DNA of 64,000 nt, taken from the NCBI GenBank assembly GCA_030141605.1, contig JAQGDQ010000381.1, positions 38,692 through 102,691 on the forward strand. The letters run 5' to 3'. Both the position numbers and the translations under genes were made by a program. The DNA is from Tubiluchus corallicola. Lineage: Eukaryota; Priapulida; Priapulimorpha; Priapulimorphida; Tubiluchidae. Under the pieces are notes generated by a model. That model saw nothing but the letters and a program-made list of their open reading frames with translations, made no database searches and was not told the origin of the DNA. Shown here piece after piece: positions 25,501 to 34,689 of the stretch. The first letter of the stretch is position 1; each line of letters begins with the position of its first letter.

Positions 25501-28500
25501 TTGGTCGTAATAGAATCTTCGTACTACAGAGAGTTTCATGAAAAGCCGAATTGTATTACCGCTTTCATGTCGGCGCAGCTTTGGAAAACATCATACAAAA
25601 TGGTGTTTCGTAGTAACTAGTAACCATACACGGTTACACAAAATTCATTATAGCCTTGGCTTGGTCGTAATAGAATCTTCGTACTACAGAGAGTTTCATG
25701 AAAAGCCGAATTGTATTACCGGGATGGGATTGTATATTCAGCGGTTTTGACTAAATTATAAAGAGGATTTTAAACAAAATGTGAAAGTTAACACAGGGAA
25801 TAGGTAACATATAACAGATCTGTTTATTTGTCATGTTAATTATTCATCATCAAGTTTAAAACAACATATACTATTTAAAACGTGGAAACCTTTTGGAATT
25901 TCATTAATTTTGGATCAATAATTCTAGAATCTGCCTCACAAGTGTTGACTGGTATAAATGACATAAATTTAGTCATTACTTTACATATCAGTTTAGAAAA
26001 AATGTATTACTAACATTTCTGTGTAGTTTTATTGATTTTTTCTTGTGTAAATACCTTTGTAAGTTTACGCCAGATGGTGAATAAAGACTATAGTCAAACA
26101 TTATAAATGAACAGACGTTATTTGCTCACGTATTCATTACATTCAGGGATAATATATTGTTCTAATGTGCATTTCAGGGAGTTTTTCAAATTTGTAATAT
26201 GTCAGGGATATTATTGGCCTACATTTTACAAGCTTAGAAGTAGATTGTACATCTCTAAGTAGACATGCTTTAGCTTTTATTTTTCTGTTTTTATGATATC
26301 GGACGTGGTGTTACTTTTTATTCTGAAACACTTTTCTCAAAATACTCAGAACGTTTAATAGAAAACATTGAATTTAGTTTTACTTTGGTTAGTTATACTC
26401 TTTTGCAGTTTTGTATGTTAGTTAAACTGTATTAGCAAAATATTTTTCTAGTTTCCAGTTTGATACATAATTTTAACTACCTCGCTTTACATTGTAATGA
26501 CCATGTAAAGGTTCACTGTATCCACCAGAATTTAAACTGTTCATTGTTTAGAGCCTTCTAAAATAAAAGAACTAAGATATACTTTATACGTTTTGGACCT
26601 TTGTTTTTATGATGTTATTTTGAACTATTATTTGATGAATATGTATTAACAATAGTGATAGTAACAGCATTACATGGTTACATGGAAAAATCAATAGTTA
26701 ACTAAAGCAGAAATAAGGCAAACAGAAAACTTGTAAAATTAGGTTACATCTGCCTCTGTACCCTACAATGATGGAAAATGATCAATATGTGTATCAACAT
26801 GTGCATCAATATATCCATCAATATATGTATCAATCTGCATAAATAAGTGCATCATTATGTGCACCAATATGTGCATCAATATATGCATCAATATGTGCAT
26901 CAATATATGCATCAATACGTGCATCAATATGTGGATCAATATGTGGATCAATATATACATCAATATGTGCATCAGTGTGCATCAATATATGCATCAATGT
27001 GGATCAATATGTGTATCAATGTGCATCAATATTTTGGGATTTTCCTCTAGTAGCGGATTAGCCTTGATAATTAGTTATTTTCACTCCACTGCCCACCACA
27101 ACCATCTACATCATGCATGTTTCTAACAACGTATTATACTGTGTAAAGCAAATCAGTCATTCAACCATGTATTCAGATTGTTCATTGGATCACTTCTATT
27201 CAAATATACATAAAAACTATAGGTAATTGACTCAAATAACTTCGCTTAATTGACTCAACATTTTTCCTTCACATACTTAAAATAAGACATTTATATTTGC
27301 CAAAACAGCCTTTCTGATTTGAATTCTGATTTCTGCCTTTCTGTCAACCAAAGGATGACAGCCTTTATGTCATCTCTACTTCCCTTTTCTGCATTATATA
27401 TGTAAAAACAGTCGTGTTAAGTAACGTTTTGTTTATAAACAGGTACGTTTATCATGCGCTAACACGCTAGGGTAGCAGTTTTGCTTTGTATCTGTTACCC
27501 GCTCGCCCACTGTTACTCAAAGAATTTCTGGAAGCTGAACATTTAATCACTTGTCTAGCCGTTTCCTTTTGATGCCCTAGTTGCAAATCATGCTTTCAGG
27601 CTTAATGAGTTAATAGTCAAAGATGCATGTACCGTAATCAGCCAGTATTCGTAAACATCGTACAGCAAATAAGAGCAATGTAAGTAAGCAGACGATTCAA
27701 AACTGTTTTAGTCACGCATAACAACTGATTTTCAACGTTTTTATAATTACGAGAACTTTGTGGGCCAACTTCTATGGAAGAAAATGAAGTAGCCAACCTT
27801 AAAGGAATTTTTGTAATATTTGCAAATAAACGGACTTAGAAAAAAGTCCGTGATTTAGAAAAGTATACTTTTTAACTTAATGCTAATTCACTTATATAAA
27901 TTAATATTTTAAATTTTTTTCTAATTTTTAACTGCATAAAGGAATTTAGGGACTAATTCGTTGTTAAAATTCATTAAAAACCATTGCAATGCATAGTAAG
28001 TTGATAACTCATATTTCTATACCTGTAATACTATACCATCAGTTAATTGGGTCAAAATACGTCGGTCCCAAAGTGAGTCTATCAAGTGGCAACTACTGTA
28101 CTATCATTTTTCTGTGCTGCTAAATGTAACAATCCATTTATTCGTATCTTTCTTAGTGGCCTGAAATAGCTTTTTGAAGGTTCAATAAAGAATTTCAATT
28201 GGATAATTAACCTCTTGGTAAAAAAAGCATAGTTTCTTTTTTGTAAGTCACTCCTACGGCAAAAATAGTTTGACCTTTCATCTCCCTATTTGCTGTTTGC
28301 TTGATGCACTGCCAACGCAGCAGTTAATTAGTCTGCTAGTAAGTACCTACTGTAGAAGTGCATAGCAGAAGATGGCAGTTAAATTATAAATTCTCTAACA
28401 GTGAATATCATATTACAAACAATGTCTGCATGCATATTCGTAGTGCACTAAATGAACTAAATATTAACAGCATGCATTTTCATCTATGTCATCAGTTGAA

Positions 28501-30513
28501 GGTAAAAATATGCTATTTACTTGGTGTTGTGCGTGTCAATTTCATGAAACAGCTCTACCAGTTCATCATCACCGATTACGCCATCAGCAAAGAATGTCTT
28601 GAAATGTTCCAGTGAAATTTGTCCATCATCTAAACAAAGATATTAAAAACAGTGACCCACATGAGAGAAAGGAAATGTGAATCGATCTAAATCGAACTGA
28701 GAAATCGAGCCCGGCCTGGATTTGAACCATGGGGTCTTTCACTATAAGGAAATGCCACAACCATTAGACTACTCTGACCCAGTCATTATGATAGGTTGTT
28801 GTTGGCATCCTTCTGTCTCAGAAACCAATTAAGTGTGCGCCAAGAGAGTCAGTTATTGATCACATTGATGGAGCTGCAGCGTCGACCGTGGCTGAGCAGC
28901 CCGATCCTTAAACCACTGGAGTGGCCTCTCCAGGGCGCACGCCTGGGCAAGGTGTATGGAGATCCTGAGTTACCCAGACAAAAGGAACCCCTCTCTTCCT
29001 TGATGGTGTAGTCCAAAGGAAAGCAGAGCGATACGTTTGGCACCAGGTTGGCTGCAGGAGCTGCCGGAGTCAGCGAGCATGCTGCACTGGTCCACCTTCG
29101 GGAATCCACTCCTGATTTGGAATGCTTACTCCTCTACACATGGCCGTTGGGTCACTTGACCTCCTCCGCCCTCTAGCCGTTGGCTGCTTGTGCAGCTCCT
29201 CCGCCTAGTGTCAGGATAGATTACTAATTTAGATTACATGGTATATTACTAATTTAATAATCATACAGCTTGCCAATCAATTGAGTATTTTTCAAGTGGA
29301 ATGCTTGTGAAGTGACTTTCAACATTAAAACTGCCAGTTAGAACCTGTCATGAAGCTAGGGCAGAGCAGATGAGTGGCTATGGCATACAGCTTATAAGTG
29401 AAAGGCCCGTGTTCAAATCCAGACTCTGTCCCTTTCTTTTTCACATTTGCTATTTATGGGAAAGGTTGGTTTCAAAATAAGAGAATTGGCTTCAATTGGG
29501 TTCATTAAGAATCTTGAAATTATCAATAATTATTACCAACATGCAGTCAAGATTAGAACAGTTTTGCAGTCAAGATTACAGCAGTTTTGCAGTCAAGATT
29601 ACAACAGTTTTGCAGTCAAGATTACAGCAGTTTTGCAGTCATGATTACAGCAGTTTTGCAGTCAAGATTACAGCAGTTTTGCAGTCAAGATTACAACACT
29701 TTTGCAGTCAAGATTACAGCAGTTTTGCAGTCAAGATTACAACAGTTTTGCAGTCATGATTACAGCAGTTTTGCAGTCACGATTACAGCAGTTTTGCAGT
29801 CAAGATTACAACACTTTTGCAGTCAAGATTACAACAGTCTGGCATCTAATGGAACCATGAATGTCAGAATAAAATCAGCAAGGATTTTGTAATTCCCCAT
29901 ACAATTTAAATACCCTAATCCGCTTCATGAACTAATTTCTTGTGTCTGGGTAATTTTAAACTTTAGCCTAAAATTATATCCAAAAAGTTGTAAGAATTTA
30001 ATGTCTCAAATCTGATGAATGTTTCCAGGTTCTAAGCAAAAGTAATTATCTTAGTCAGGAAACTGTTGCACAAATTTTAGCACCAATGGTATTCAGGTGG
30101 CTGACTTCAGTATTTACTTTGCTATTTAAATCACATACAAATTATAGTTTTCTTATAACACTTGTGAAGTAATTTACATATCATATAAACACATAATTGT
30201 GGTGGGTTTCACGGCAGAGTGGTTAAATGCTTTGCATGAATGGGTGACTGTCTGGGTTTTATACTCGCTTGTGAATAGTTGACATATATAAATCTGAGAG
30301 TAACTGAGACACAGATTTGCCGGTTCAGTGGCTCAGCTTAGAGACAAAGCGTTGACAATAAACACTGCTCTGCTGGTTGTGCCATAAATATTGCATTTGG
30401 TAAACCGTGTCGGTGAATTCTGGCTTTCAGCCTGGTGAAATGTATAAAAAATCGGGTACAATAATCCCAAGGCAAGACGTGAACTCACCATCTTTATCTG
30501 CTCTCTTGAATAC
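13497..30513 (-). CDS. NECAB: N-terminal EF-hand calcium-binding protein (NECAB family), partial spliced gene
   Basis: NECABs are cytoplasmic, mainly neuronal proteins with N-terminal EF-hands, a coiled middle and a C-terminal ABM (antibiotic monooxygenase-like) domain. Eight exons join in phase: 30489-30513, 28521-28629, 20777-20900, 19678-19814, 17487-17617, 16806-16906, 14880-15043, 13588-13665. They total 869 nt, about 289 residues. Similarity to remembered vertebrate NECABs is clear: EF-hand [66 protein letters not shown] and, in the ABM part, [10 protein letters not shown] first exon upstream of 30513 was not found. After 13588 only a short candidate terminal exon is in frame (13497-13521), lacking about 30 residues of the usual end. 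Which paralogue it represents cannot be said. Confidence 0.9.
13588..13665 (-). CDS. NECAB: NECAB exon: ABM domain, VYELWASDD segment
   Basis: 78-nt exon; acceptor TTTCAG, donor GA|GTAAGT, phases 2 to 2. It encodes a segment matching the ISIQKL...YEFW strand pair of vertebrate NECABs (here [18 protein letters not shown]). Confidence 0.85.
13912..14576 (+). mobile_element. MITE family B, copy 2
   Basis: Same body as the copy at 7.67-8.33 kb (e.g. 'tatcctgaatctccatttca' and 'gagataatccgcgttgaagt'), with poorer ends. It lies in a NECAB intron. Confidence 0.65.
14880..15043 (-). CDS. NECAB: NECAB exon: start of ABM domain
   Basis: 164-nt exon; acceptor TTAACAG, donor GCA|GTAAGT. It encodes [13 protein letters not shown] through [15 protein letters not shown], aligned with the stretch of vertebrate NECAB before the SGCLRI segment. 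Leaves two bases for the next exon. Confidence 0.9.
15253..16273. mobile_element. Tigger/pogo-like non-autonomous element with an internal 40-bp array
   Basis: The left terminus CAGTAAGTCCTCCCTTTAAT follows a TA dinucleotide. The right end (GTCGTTGGGCGAGAACTTAT) is its degenerate inverted copy. Nothing inside codes for a transposase. The 40-bp minisatellite occupies the right part, and its TTAACGATGTTTTGCTTAAC motif resembles the terminus-type sequence, so the array may have expanded from the transposon. Confidence 0.55.
15837..16236. repeat. 40-bp minisatellite, 10 copies
   Basis: Ten near-identical 40-bp units (TGGCTTCGTTTAACGATGTT plus TTGCTTAACGTTGTGCGTCT). They differ by single bases only, indicating recent expansion. 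Confidence 0.95.
16435..16655. repeat. 55-bp minisatellite, 4 copies
   Basis: Four copies of a 55-bp unit containing GAGATCGTAACCCAACTGAC and 'tctacatgaacagactgtta'. It lies about 150 bp into the NECAB intron below exon 16806-16906. The 65-codon frame across it is repeat-derived. Confidence 0.9.
16806..16906 (-). CDS. NECAB: NECAB exon: coiled-coil segment
   Basis: 101-nt exon; acceptor ATTACAG, donor CAG|GTAGAG. It encodes a Ser/Pro stretch then [18 protein letters not shown], matching the INRLQKLIDRLE heptad region of vertebrate NECABs. Its first codon needs one T from the upstream exon, which fixes that exon's donor at the first repeat unit. Confidence 0.9.
17001..17497 (-). repeat. 32-bp minisatellite built from a NECAB 5' splice site, about 15 copies
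   Basis: Read on the minus strand, the unit is AGAATGATTGTAAGTGTTTA followed by AACTATCGAATC. AGAATGATT is the last nine coding bases of exon 17487-17617 and GTAAGT is its donor, so the array begins on the exon/intron junction and repeats it about 15 times. A few units have TTTTTC or TTCATA variants; nearly all keep TGTAAGTG. Confidence 0.95.
17487..17617 (-). CDS. NECAB: NECAB exon: basic Pro-rich linker
   Basis: 131-nt exon; acceptor TTTGTAG, donor GATT|GTAAGT. It encodes a basic linker ([26 protein letters not shown]) in the position of the variable linker of vertebrate NECABs. The donor is the first of about 15 tandem copies. Use of a later donor would add 32 bases per unit and soon meet a stop. 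Confidence 0.85.
18598..19117. mobile_element. Tigger/pogo-like MITE with TA target duplication
   Basis: 520 bp bounded by TA (18596-18597 and 19118-19119). Termini are CAGTAAACTCCGCTTAACTC at the left and the complement of CAGTAAACTCCACCTAAC at the right. Internal copies of 'ttgagttaggc' and 'ttgagttaagcgatatttt' echo the terminus. No coding capacity. It lies in a NECAB intron. Confidence 0.85.
19678..19814 (-). CDS. NECAB: NECAB exon: [10 protein letters not shown] region
   Basis: 137-nt exon; acceptor TTTTAG, donor CG|GTATTG (a weak donor, phase 2). It encodes [19 protein letters not shown] and [11 protein letters not shown], matching vertebrate LEQFVTRFLLKET and EEQTRQER. Confidence 0.95.
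20777..20900 (-). CDS. NECAB: NECAB exon: second EF-hand and following helix
   Basis: 124-nt exon; acceptor TTTATAG, donor AAG|GTAAGA. Together with the last two bases of the previous exon it gives [17 protein letters not shown], matching NLDTEELCEYFSQHLG of vertebrate NECABs. Confidence 0.95.
20901..23322. other. NECAB intron sequence, no exon recognised
   Basis: AT-rich intronic DNA upstream of COX4. Around 22480-22710 there is repetitive text ('accgaaacttcaccgaaagc', 'ggtaacatccctga') of the kind seen at hAT-like MITE ends. Nothing coding supported. Confidence 0.5.
23331..23873 (+). CDS. COX4: Cytochrome c oxidase subunit IV, intronless
   Basis: Nuclear-encoded inner-membrane subunit of respiratory complex IV, known for allosteric ATP regulation of the holoenzyme. 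One uninterrupted 180-codon frame (human COX4I1: 169). Residues 1-25 form a basic, acid-free mitochondrial presequence. YMDRPDFP (about 50-57), LREKEKSDW (72-81), [11 protein letters not shown] (84-94), FAEM (101-104), one membrane helix at about 113-133 and terminal [11 protein letters not shown] (170-180) are diagnostic. An acceptor-like TGTCTTAG eight bases before the ATG suggests an untranslated upstream exon. It sits on the opposite strand inside a NECAB intron. Confidence 0.97.
   Translation: MARLVFRSKILALRSAAAYRITPVATYYQGREKVGNRDIVGFGMNGEPSYMDRPDFPCSAVRFMENTPDVLALREKEKSDWKTLSLDEKKALYRASFCSTFAEMESLNKGEWKSVLAGVLTAISIALWMIVALKKFVYEDLPKTFNAEWQEAMLKRMIDQQQGVVQGVSSKWDYEKREWK
25406..25722. 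repeat. 160-bp direct duplication
   Basis: Two adjacent, nearly identical copies of 160 bp (starting CATGTCGGTGCAGCTTTGGA and CATGTCGGCGCAGCTTTGGA). The two overlapping short frames are products of the duplication. Intronic to NECAB. Confidence 0.9.
26775..27035. repeat. 12-bp minisatellite (ATGTGCATCAAT)
   Basis: Tandem 12-bp unit with alternating ATGTGCATCAAT and ATATGCATCAAT, open on both strands (peptide MHQYVHQY and its shadow). Low-complexity, intronic to NECAB. Confidence 0.9.
27195..27430 (+). repeat. Dispersed repeat, partner of 30878-31075
   Basis: Shares about 200 bp ('ataggtaattgactcaaata', 'ttgactcaacatttttcctt', 'acttaaaataagacattt') with 30878-31075 in direct orientation, 3.7 kb away. 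Origin not identified. Confidence 0.8.
28105..28420 (+). repeat. Dispersed repeat family E, copy 1
   Basis: Shares a long diverged segment with 49340-49615 ('gtggcctgaaat', 'ctactgtagaagtgca', 'atatcatattacaaa'), direct orientation. No inverted termini recognised. Confidence 0.75.
28521..28629 (-). CDS. NECAB: NECAB exon: first EF-hand loop and linker to second
   Basis: 109-nt exon; acceptor TGTTTAG, donor CCAA|GTAAAT. Combined with the 25-nt exon upstream it completes [13 protein letters not shown] and continues KTFFADGV...FHEIDTHNT, a near match to vertebrate FKAYFADGV...FHTIDTHNT. Loop position 12, normally Glu, is His. Confidence 0.97.
28684..28768 (-). repeat. tRNA-like SINE head
   Basis: Minus strand has an A-box-like TAGTCTAATGGTTGTGGCA and a B-box GGTTCAAATCC at proper spacing, but no pairing acceptor stem. 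I read it as a tRNA-derived SINE head rather than a functional tRNA. Confidence 0.5.
28790..29215 (-). mobile_element. SINE body, copy without 5S head
   Basis: GC-richer 420-bp block closely matching 48070-48445: 'ggctgcaggagctgccggag', 'tcacttgacctcctccgccc', 'ggagctgcagcgtcgac'. On the minus strand it ends AGACAGAAGGATGCCAAC. The short open frames on both strands are shadows. Confidence 0.75.
29355..29432 (+). repeat. tRNA-like SINE head
   Basis: A-box-like GATGAGTGGCTATGGCA and B-box GTTCAAATCC on the plus strand. The flanks GGGCAGAG and CTCTGTCCC pair loosely. It resembles the relics near 44.9, 50.8 and 60.5 kb. A functional tRNA is not supported. Confidence 0.45.
29543..29838. repeat. 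23-bp minisatellite, about 13 copies
   Basis: Unit GCAGTCAAGATTACAGCAGT plus TTT, with ACAGCA/ACAACA/ACAACT variants. The plus-strand frames are repeat artefacts. Intronic to NECAB. Confidence 0.95.
30489..30513 (-). CDS. NECAB: NECAB 25-nt microexon, start of first EF-hand
   Basis: Acceptor ATTATCAG, donor GATG|GTGAGT. It encodes VFKRADKD plus one base, which with the next exon gives the EF-hand loop [12 protein letters not shown]; vertebrate NECABs read FRRADKNDDG here. The upstream (5') exon was not identified between 30.5 and 34.5 kb. Confidence 0.85.
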
Positions 30514-30540
30514 CTGATAATATAAACAGTAATTATTATA

Positions 30541-30710
30541 CTGCATATCAAATGTTCATAATCATAAAAGATACTGCATATCAAATGTTCATAATCATAA
30601 AAGATATTGCATATCAAATGTTCATAATCATAAAAGATATTGCATATCAAATGTTCATAATCATAAAAGATATTGCATATCAAATGTTCATAATCATAAA
30701 AGATATTGCA
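30541..30710 (-). repeat. 33-bp minisatellite next to a splice acceptor, 5 copies
   Basis: Five copies of a 33-bp AT-rich unit (TGCATATCAAATGTTCATAA plus TCATAAAAGATAT). In transcript orientation it ends about 28 bases before the acceptor of the NECAB microexon, i.e. where a branch point would lie. The minus-strand 11-residue repeat peptide is an artefact. Confidence 0.9.
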
Positions 30711-30877
30711 ATTGCACAATTTAAATAAAAACAGAGACGTTCGTATCGAGGTTAAGTTTAAATTGATAAAAACTAGTCTTTTTCCAACCACATAAGCATC
30801 CAGCATAGGAATTAAGGGAATAAAATAATCTATACCGTAGTCGCCACTTAATAGACTCAAAAACGCCTGGAACGGGC

Positions 30878-31075
30878 CGCTTCTATTCAAATATACCTAA
30901 AAACTATAGGTAATTGACTCAAATAACTTTGCTTAATTGACTCAACATTTTTCCTTCACATACTTAAAATAAGACATTTGTATTTGCCAAAACAGCCTTT
31001 CCTACTTTTATGTCATCCTTACTTGCATTTTGTGCACTATATATGTAAAAACAATCATGTTAAATACCGTTTTGT
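30878..31075 (+). repeat. Dispersed repeat, partner of 27195-27430
   Basis: Direct copy of the 27.2 kb repeat. The adjacent AT-rich segment 'aaaacagagacgttcgtatc' also occurs twice (about 30729 and 31090), so this region has been locally duplicated. Confidence 0.8.
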
Positions 31076-31439
31076 ACAGCTATTTAAATAAAAACAGAGA
31101 CGTTCGTATCGAAGCTAAGTTTAAACTGATAAAAACTAGTCTTTTCCCACCCACATAAGCATCCAGGATCTTGGGCAGGCAGTTAAATGCTTATATTATT
31201 AAATCCACGTTAATCCACGCTCAGCTATCAACAGACAAAGCAATCACTGCAATGATAATTTAGAAAAGCAACTTGGGTAGCAATTTTATGCAGGGATTTA
31301 TTGCATAAACCATTGATTCATACTTATAATACAATTTTGGTGGTTCCATGTCTCATGCAGTCGCAATATATGGCCTCCAATCAATTATAATGCTATTTTA
31401 ATATACCTCTATGTAAATTAAACATACACTGTGGTCGTT

Positions 31440-31705
31440 TCTTCTCCTCTTTTCCTTCTTCCTATCCCTAATCTTACTATTTTTTCTATTCCATCATGTC
31501 TACTAACCCTAACCATTCTTTCATTCACTCATTTGTGCCACTTTAACAAGCCAAGGTGTCATACAGCAACTCTTTTATTTGGTTAATTTGACTTCATCAA
31601 CGTTTTTTTACCTATTCTGTTTCTTTTTGTTTCAATGATATTGTATGTTGATGTATTGTATATGTATTGCTGGAGTGAAATAAATTGATTGATTGATTGA
31701 TAAAA
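31440..31705 (+). mobile_element. Possible retroposon 3' tail ending in (ATTG)n
   Basis: Pyrimidine-rich stretch followed by 'gtgaaataaattgattgatt' and a short ATTG run, the form of a LINE/SINE tail. No coding part present. Confidence 0.3.
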
Positions 31706-34335
31706 CACTGACATAATACTAGAAATAACAGAGTTTAAACACAAAGTTATAAGTTTCCTCTGTATGTTCTAAATAAATACAATGATTTTACATTAAATGG
31801 CTCATACGTTAGCCAGACTGTAGATTTAGTTATTAAGGTCCTTGCCTTAGTTATATCTCGCCTGCACAGCTATTTAAATAAGAGCCAGATATGTTTTCCA
31901 CCCACGCAGACATCCATTACAACACCTGAGTAAAATGCACTCGACTGTCAGCAGATATCACAATCAAAGCAATTCCGCAGCAGTTTTAAACAGGAATCTA
32001 TTGCACAATATACTCCCTTAGTATTAGAAATAAAGGAATTTAACACATTATAAGTTTGCTCTTTTATAACAAAATAGTTGCTAACTGTGGAATTTATTTA
32101 GAAACTTGTGCTCTGTGATCGTTAACATCATATTAGCCTTATACAGTTATATGCTTATATAGCATATATGCTCAGATAACTGACCTCAGCAATAATGAGA
32201 CTCGGTTGTAGCCAGCAAATTTTGACGTTCCCTTCAAACTCGTTATAGGCGGATTATACTGTATAATACTAGTGTAGAGAATACACGCACATTTCCGGGA
32301 CACGGGTGCATCAGTATACTCTAACTTATAGACTTTCACCCAGCCTCCATCACTTAGATAAATAACCCACCATTATAACAAATTGATAACATTTTTATTA
32401 ATAATGCTAATAGTATTAGTAATACTACGTTACGATACTACCATTATTAAGGAGTACCACGTTTGAATCTTACATCTTCAAAAATAAAGCTATCACTCCT
32501 TGATTGCGCAGTTTGAATATTTGTTTGCTTTTCCATGATCACTTATACGAAAATAAGCTGGTTCAAATTTTCCAAAGTTCTAGACGTTTTAGCTAATTTG
32601 GCTTGTAAATTATTCTGTTGACAACGAAGAAAAGAGCAGAGACCTTTAACTGAGCTTTCACGAGTCGAGTTCTGTTGTTTCTGCACGACCACTCTACACG
32701 TAAACAGGCGACTATAATATTATTGTCTCATTGCAATAAAAAATTCCCTTGAATTCACTGATAAGGCTGGAATGACACTGTGGATACACGGGCAATATGC
32801 GTAGTGTTTTTTAAAGCATATTTAAAGTTACATCAATAGGCATTGCAGCTGTGGTGCATTATCAATTAAACATTATTTTAATTGTTGAGCACACAATCAT
32901 TTTCAACACAATTTACAAAATCCGTCCACTTCTCTAAAGATCGAGCTTCAGTAAACAATTAAAGGATAAATTAACAAAATCCAATAAATAGTTTTTGAAA
33001 GAGTAGTTGTCAGCAAAAGTATTATTGTTTCAGGGGAAAACAATAAAACAACAAAATAATCTTACTTTTATTAAAAATCTATAAGTGCGTACCATAATCC
33101 CATAATGATAAAATGACTAAATATCATTAATGATGTTATCATTGTCAATTGGATACTTTTGTTTAAGGCATTATAACCATTCTACAACCAACATTTTTTT
33201 CAATTTCTGGTACGGCTTATTTCATTCTAAGGTTATCGATTATTACGAAATAATAAATTATACATTAAAAGTAATTACTTATCACATTAAAATTAACAAA
33301 CAGGACTTGCCTGCTTAGGTCAATATAAATAACAAAAAAATATTCTATTTACATGCAAACTATTACATCAGTACTGTCATTATTTACAATCTAAAAACAA
33401 TTTGTACAAATGTATGTTGTACATTTTAATGAAATGTAAAATGCATTTGTGCCACAACAACGCACGATATTGCTTTAAATTAAAATACTTAAGCTAGCAA
33501 GGAGACCGTTAATATGTGCTAAAGCAGCCAAAGCAGCTTATACAAGACACTGAAGTAACGAAGCAGTGTTCGAGGATTTCATATGGAGTTAACTTAGCTT
33601 TGGTACCTTCCGCTTAGATAAGTAATAATTCAATATACCACATTTTGCACAATTGTTTAAATAGGCGAATGCAGTTGATGAACTCAAAAAAAACTGAAAA
33701 CTGACAACAGTAAAGTTAAAGTTTACAGAACAAATAAGCAAAAATGGCAACATGAACTAACGTTTTCAAGTAATAGAAAAAGTAAAATTATACAAAACAT
33801 TATTTGCATGGCAAGAAAATGGAAAAAATAATTGGCCTATATCGCATTAAAACACATAAGCATAAAAGGATGGAACAGAACCATTACGTTAATGAAAGAG
33901 CGGTCAAATATTTAAAAAAAATTGCTCCTGATAATATTGTAGGTAACGGAATGTCCGAAACAAAACTTCAAATTCCACATTGGCCTGCTCGCGGTTACAA
34001 GATTTATAGTATATTGGCCAGCTCAGGCATTTACATCTTAAAAGCATCAACAAACTATAGAAACAGGTCACAAGCATTTACCAAACTATCAAATTAGGCT
34101 AAGCAGAAACTGAGAAAACTCACAACAAACATCTAGACAACGTAACAGCCTACTGTCTTCTGCCTAAAAACAGATTGAATCACCTGAGTATAAAAACTAC
34201 AGGGTCACAAATTTAAACGTAGGATTCAATCAAGGCCTAAAGGTGGCAGCACATGACAATGTATCAATTTATCCCCAACAAATACGTATGCATAACTTTA
34301 ATTTGTATTGTACAAATTTATTATAGTGCATTGTA
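31706..34335. other. Interval between NECAB and TBC1D32, no exon recognised
   Basis: AT-rich; should contain the NECAB first exon(s) and promoter, but I could not identify a convincing start. A 97-codon plus-strand frame at 33804-34097 resembles nothing I know. Confidence 0.4.
34317..34322 (-). promoter_or_regulatory. Candidate TBC1D32 polyadenylation signal
   Basis: AATAAA on the minus strand about 230 bases after the TBC1D32 stop, at a plausible 3' UTR distance. Motif only. Confidence 0.4.
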
Positions 34336-34337
<2 letters not shown>

Positions 34338-34397
<60 letters not shown>

Positions 34398-34402
34398 CAT
34401 CA

Positions 34403-34439
<37 letters not shown>
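34338..34439. repeat. (ATT)n microsatellite
   Basis: About 100 bp of ATT repeats interrupted once by 'atcatcatc', probably in the TBC1D32 3' UTR. Confidence 0.95.
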
Positions 34440-34440
<1 letters not shown>

Positions 34441-34551
34441 GGCGTTTAGGAGTCATTTAGAAGAACAGAAGTGCTGATTTTTCTCATCCGTCCAATGTAT
34501 CAGGAAACTTGAACAGGAAAGTCACTAATCACCTCTGAAGTCATCAATGTC

Positions 34552-34689
34552 TCAATTGTTGCTGTATAATATCTGCTTCCGGTACTTTGCACAAAGATCT
34601 TTCATAAAATTCCACTGCGCAGAAATGACAAATTCTCTGATTGGTTGTTGAAACAAGAAGAAGAGTAAATCTCCAATCACGCTGTGTTT
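34552..34689 (-). CDS. TBC1D32: TBC1D32 exon 17 (terminal)
   Basis: Acceptor TTTTTTCCAG, phase 0. It encodes 45 residues (LLFFLFQQPIREFVISAQW to KYRKQILYSNN) and TGA, matching the C-terminal FLKEEALHGFRVSDYFEYM region of the human protein. Confidence 0.85.
   Translation of the reverse strand, partial: KHSVIGDLLFFLFQQPIREFVISAQWNFMKDLCAKYRKQILYSNN

Noticed and set aside
26763-27126. His/Met/Ile-rich repeat peptides
   Set aside because: Product of the 12-bp ATGTGCATCAAT array, open in several frames at once.
28684-28768. Functional tRNA gene
   Set aside because: A and B boxes are present but the acceptor and anticodon stems do not pair; similar relics are dispersed through the window.
28796-29109. 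Frames on both strands at 28.8-29.1 kb
   Set aside because: They lie in a SINE body that recurs at 48.1-48.4 kb.
33804-34097. 97-codon plus-strand frame
   Set aside because: No recognisable motif, AT-rich Lys/Ile composition typical of chance frames, no splice context.
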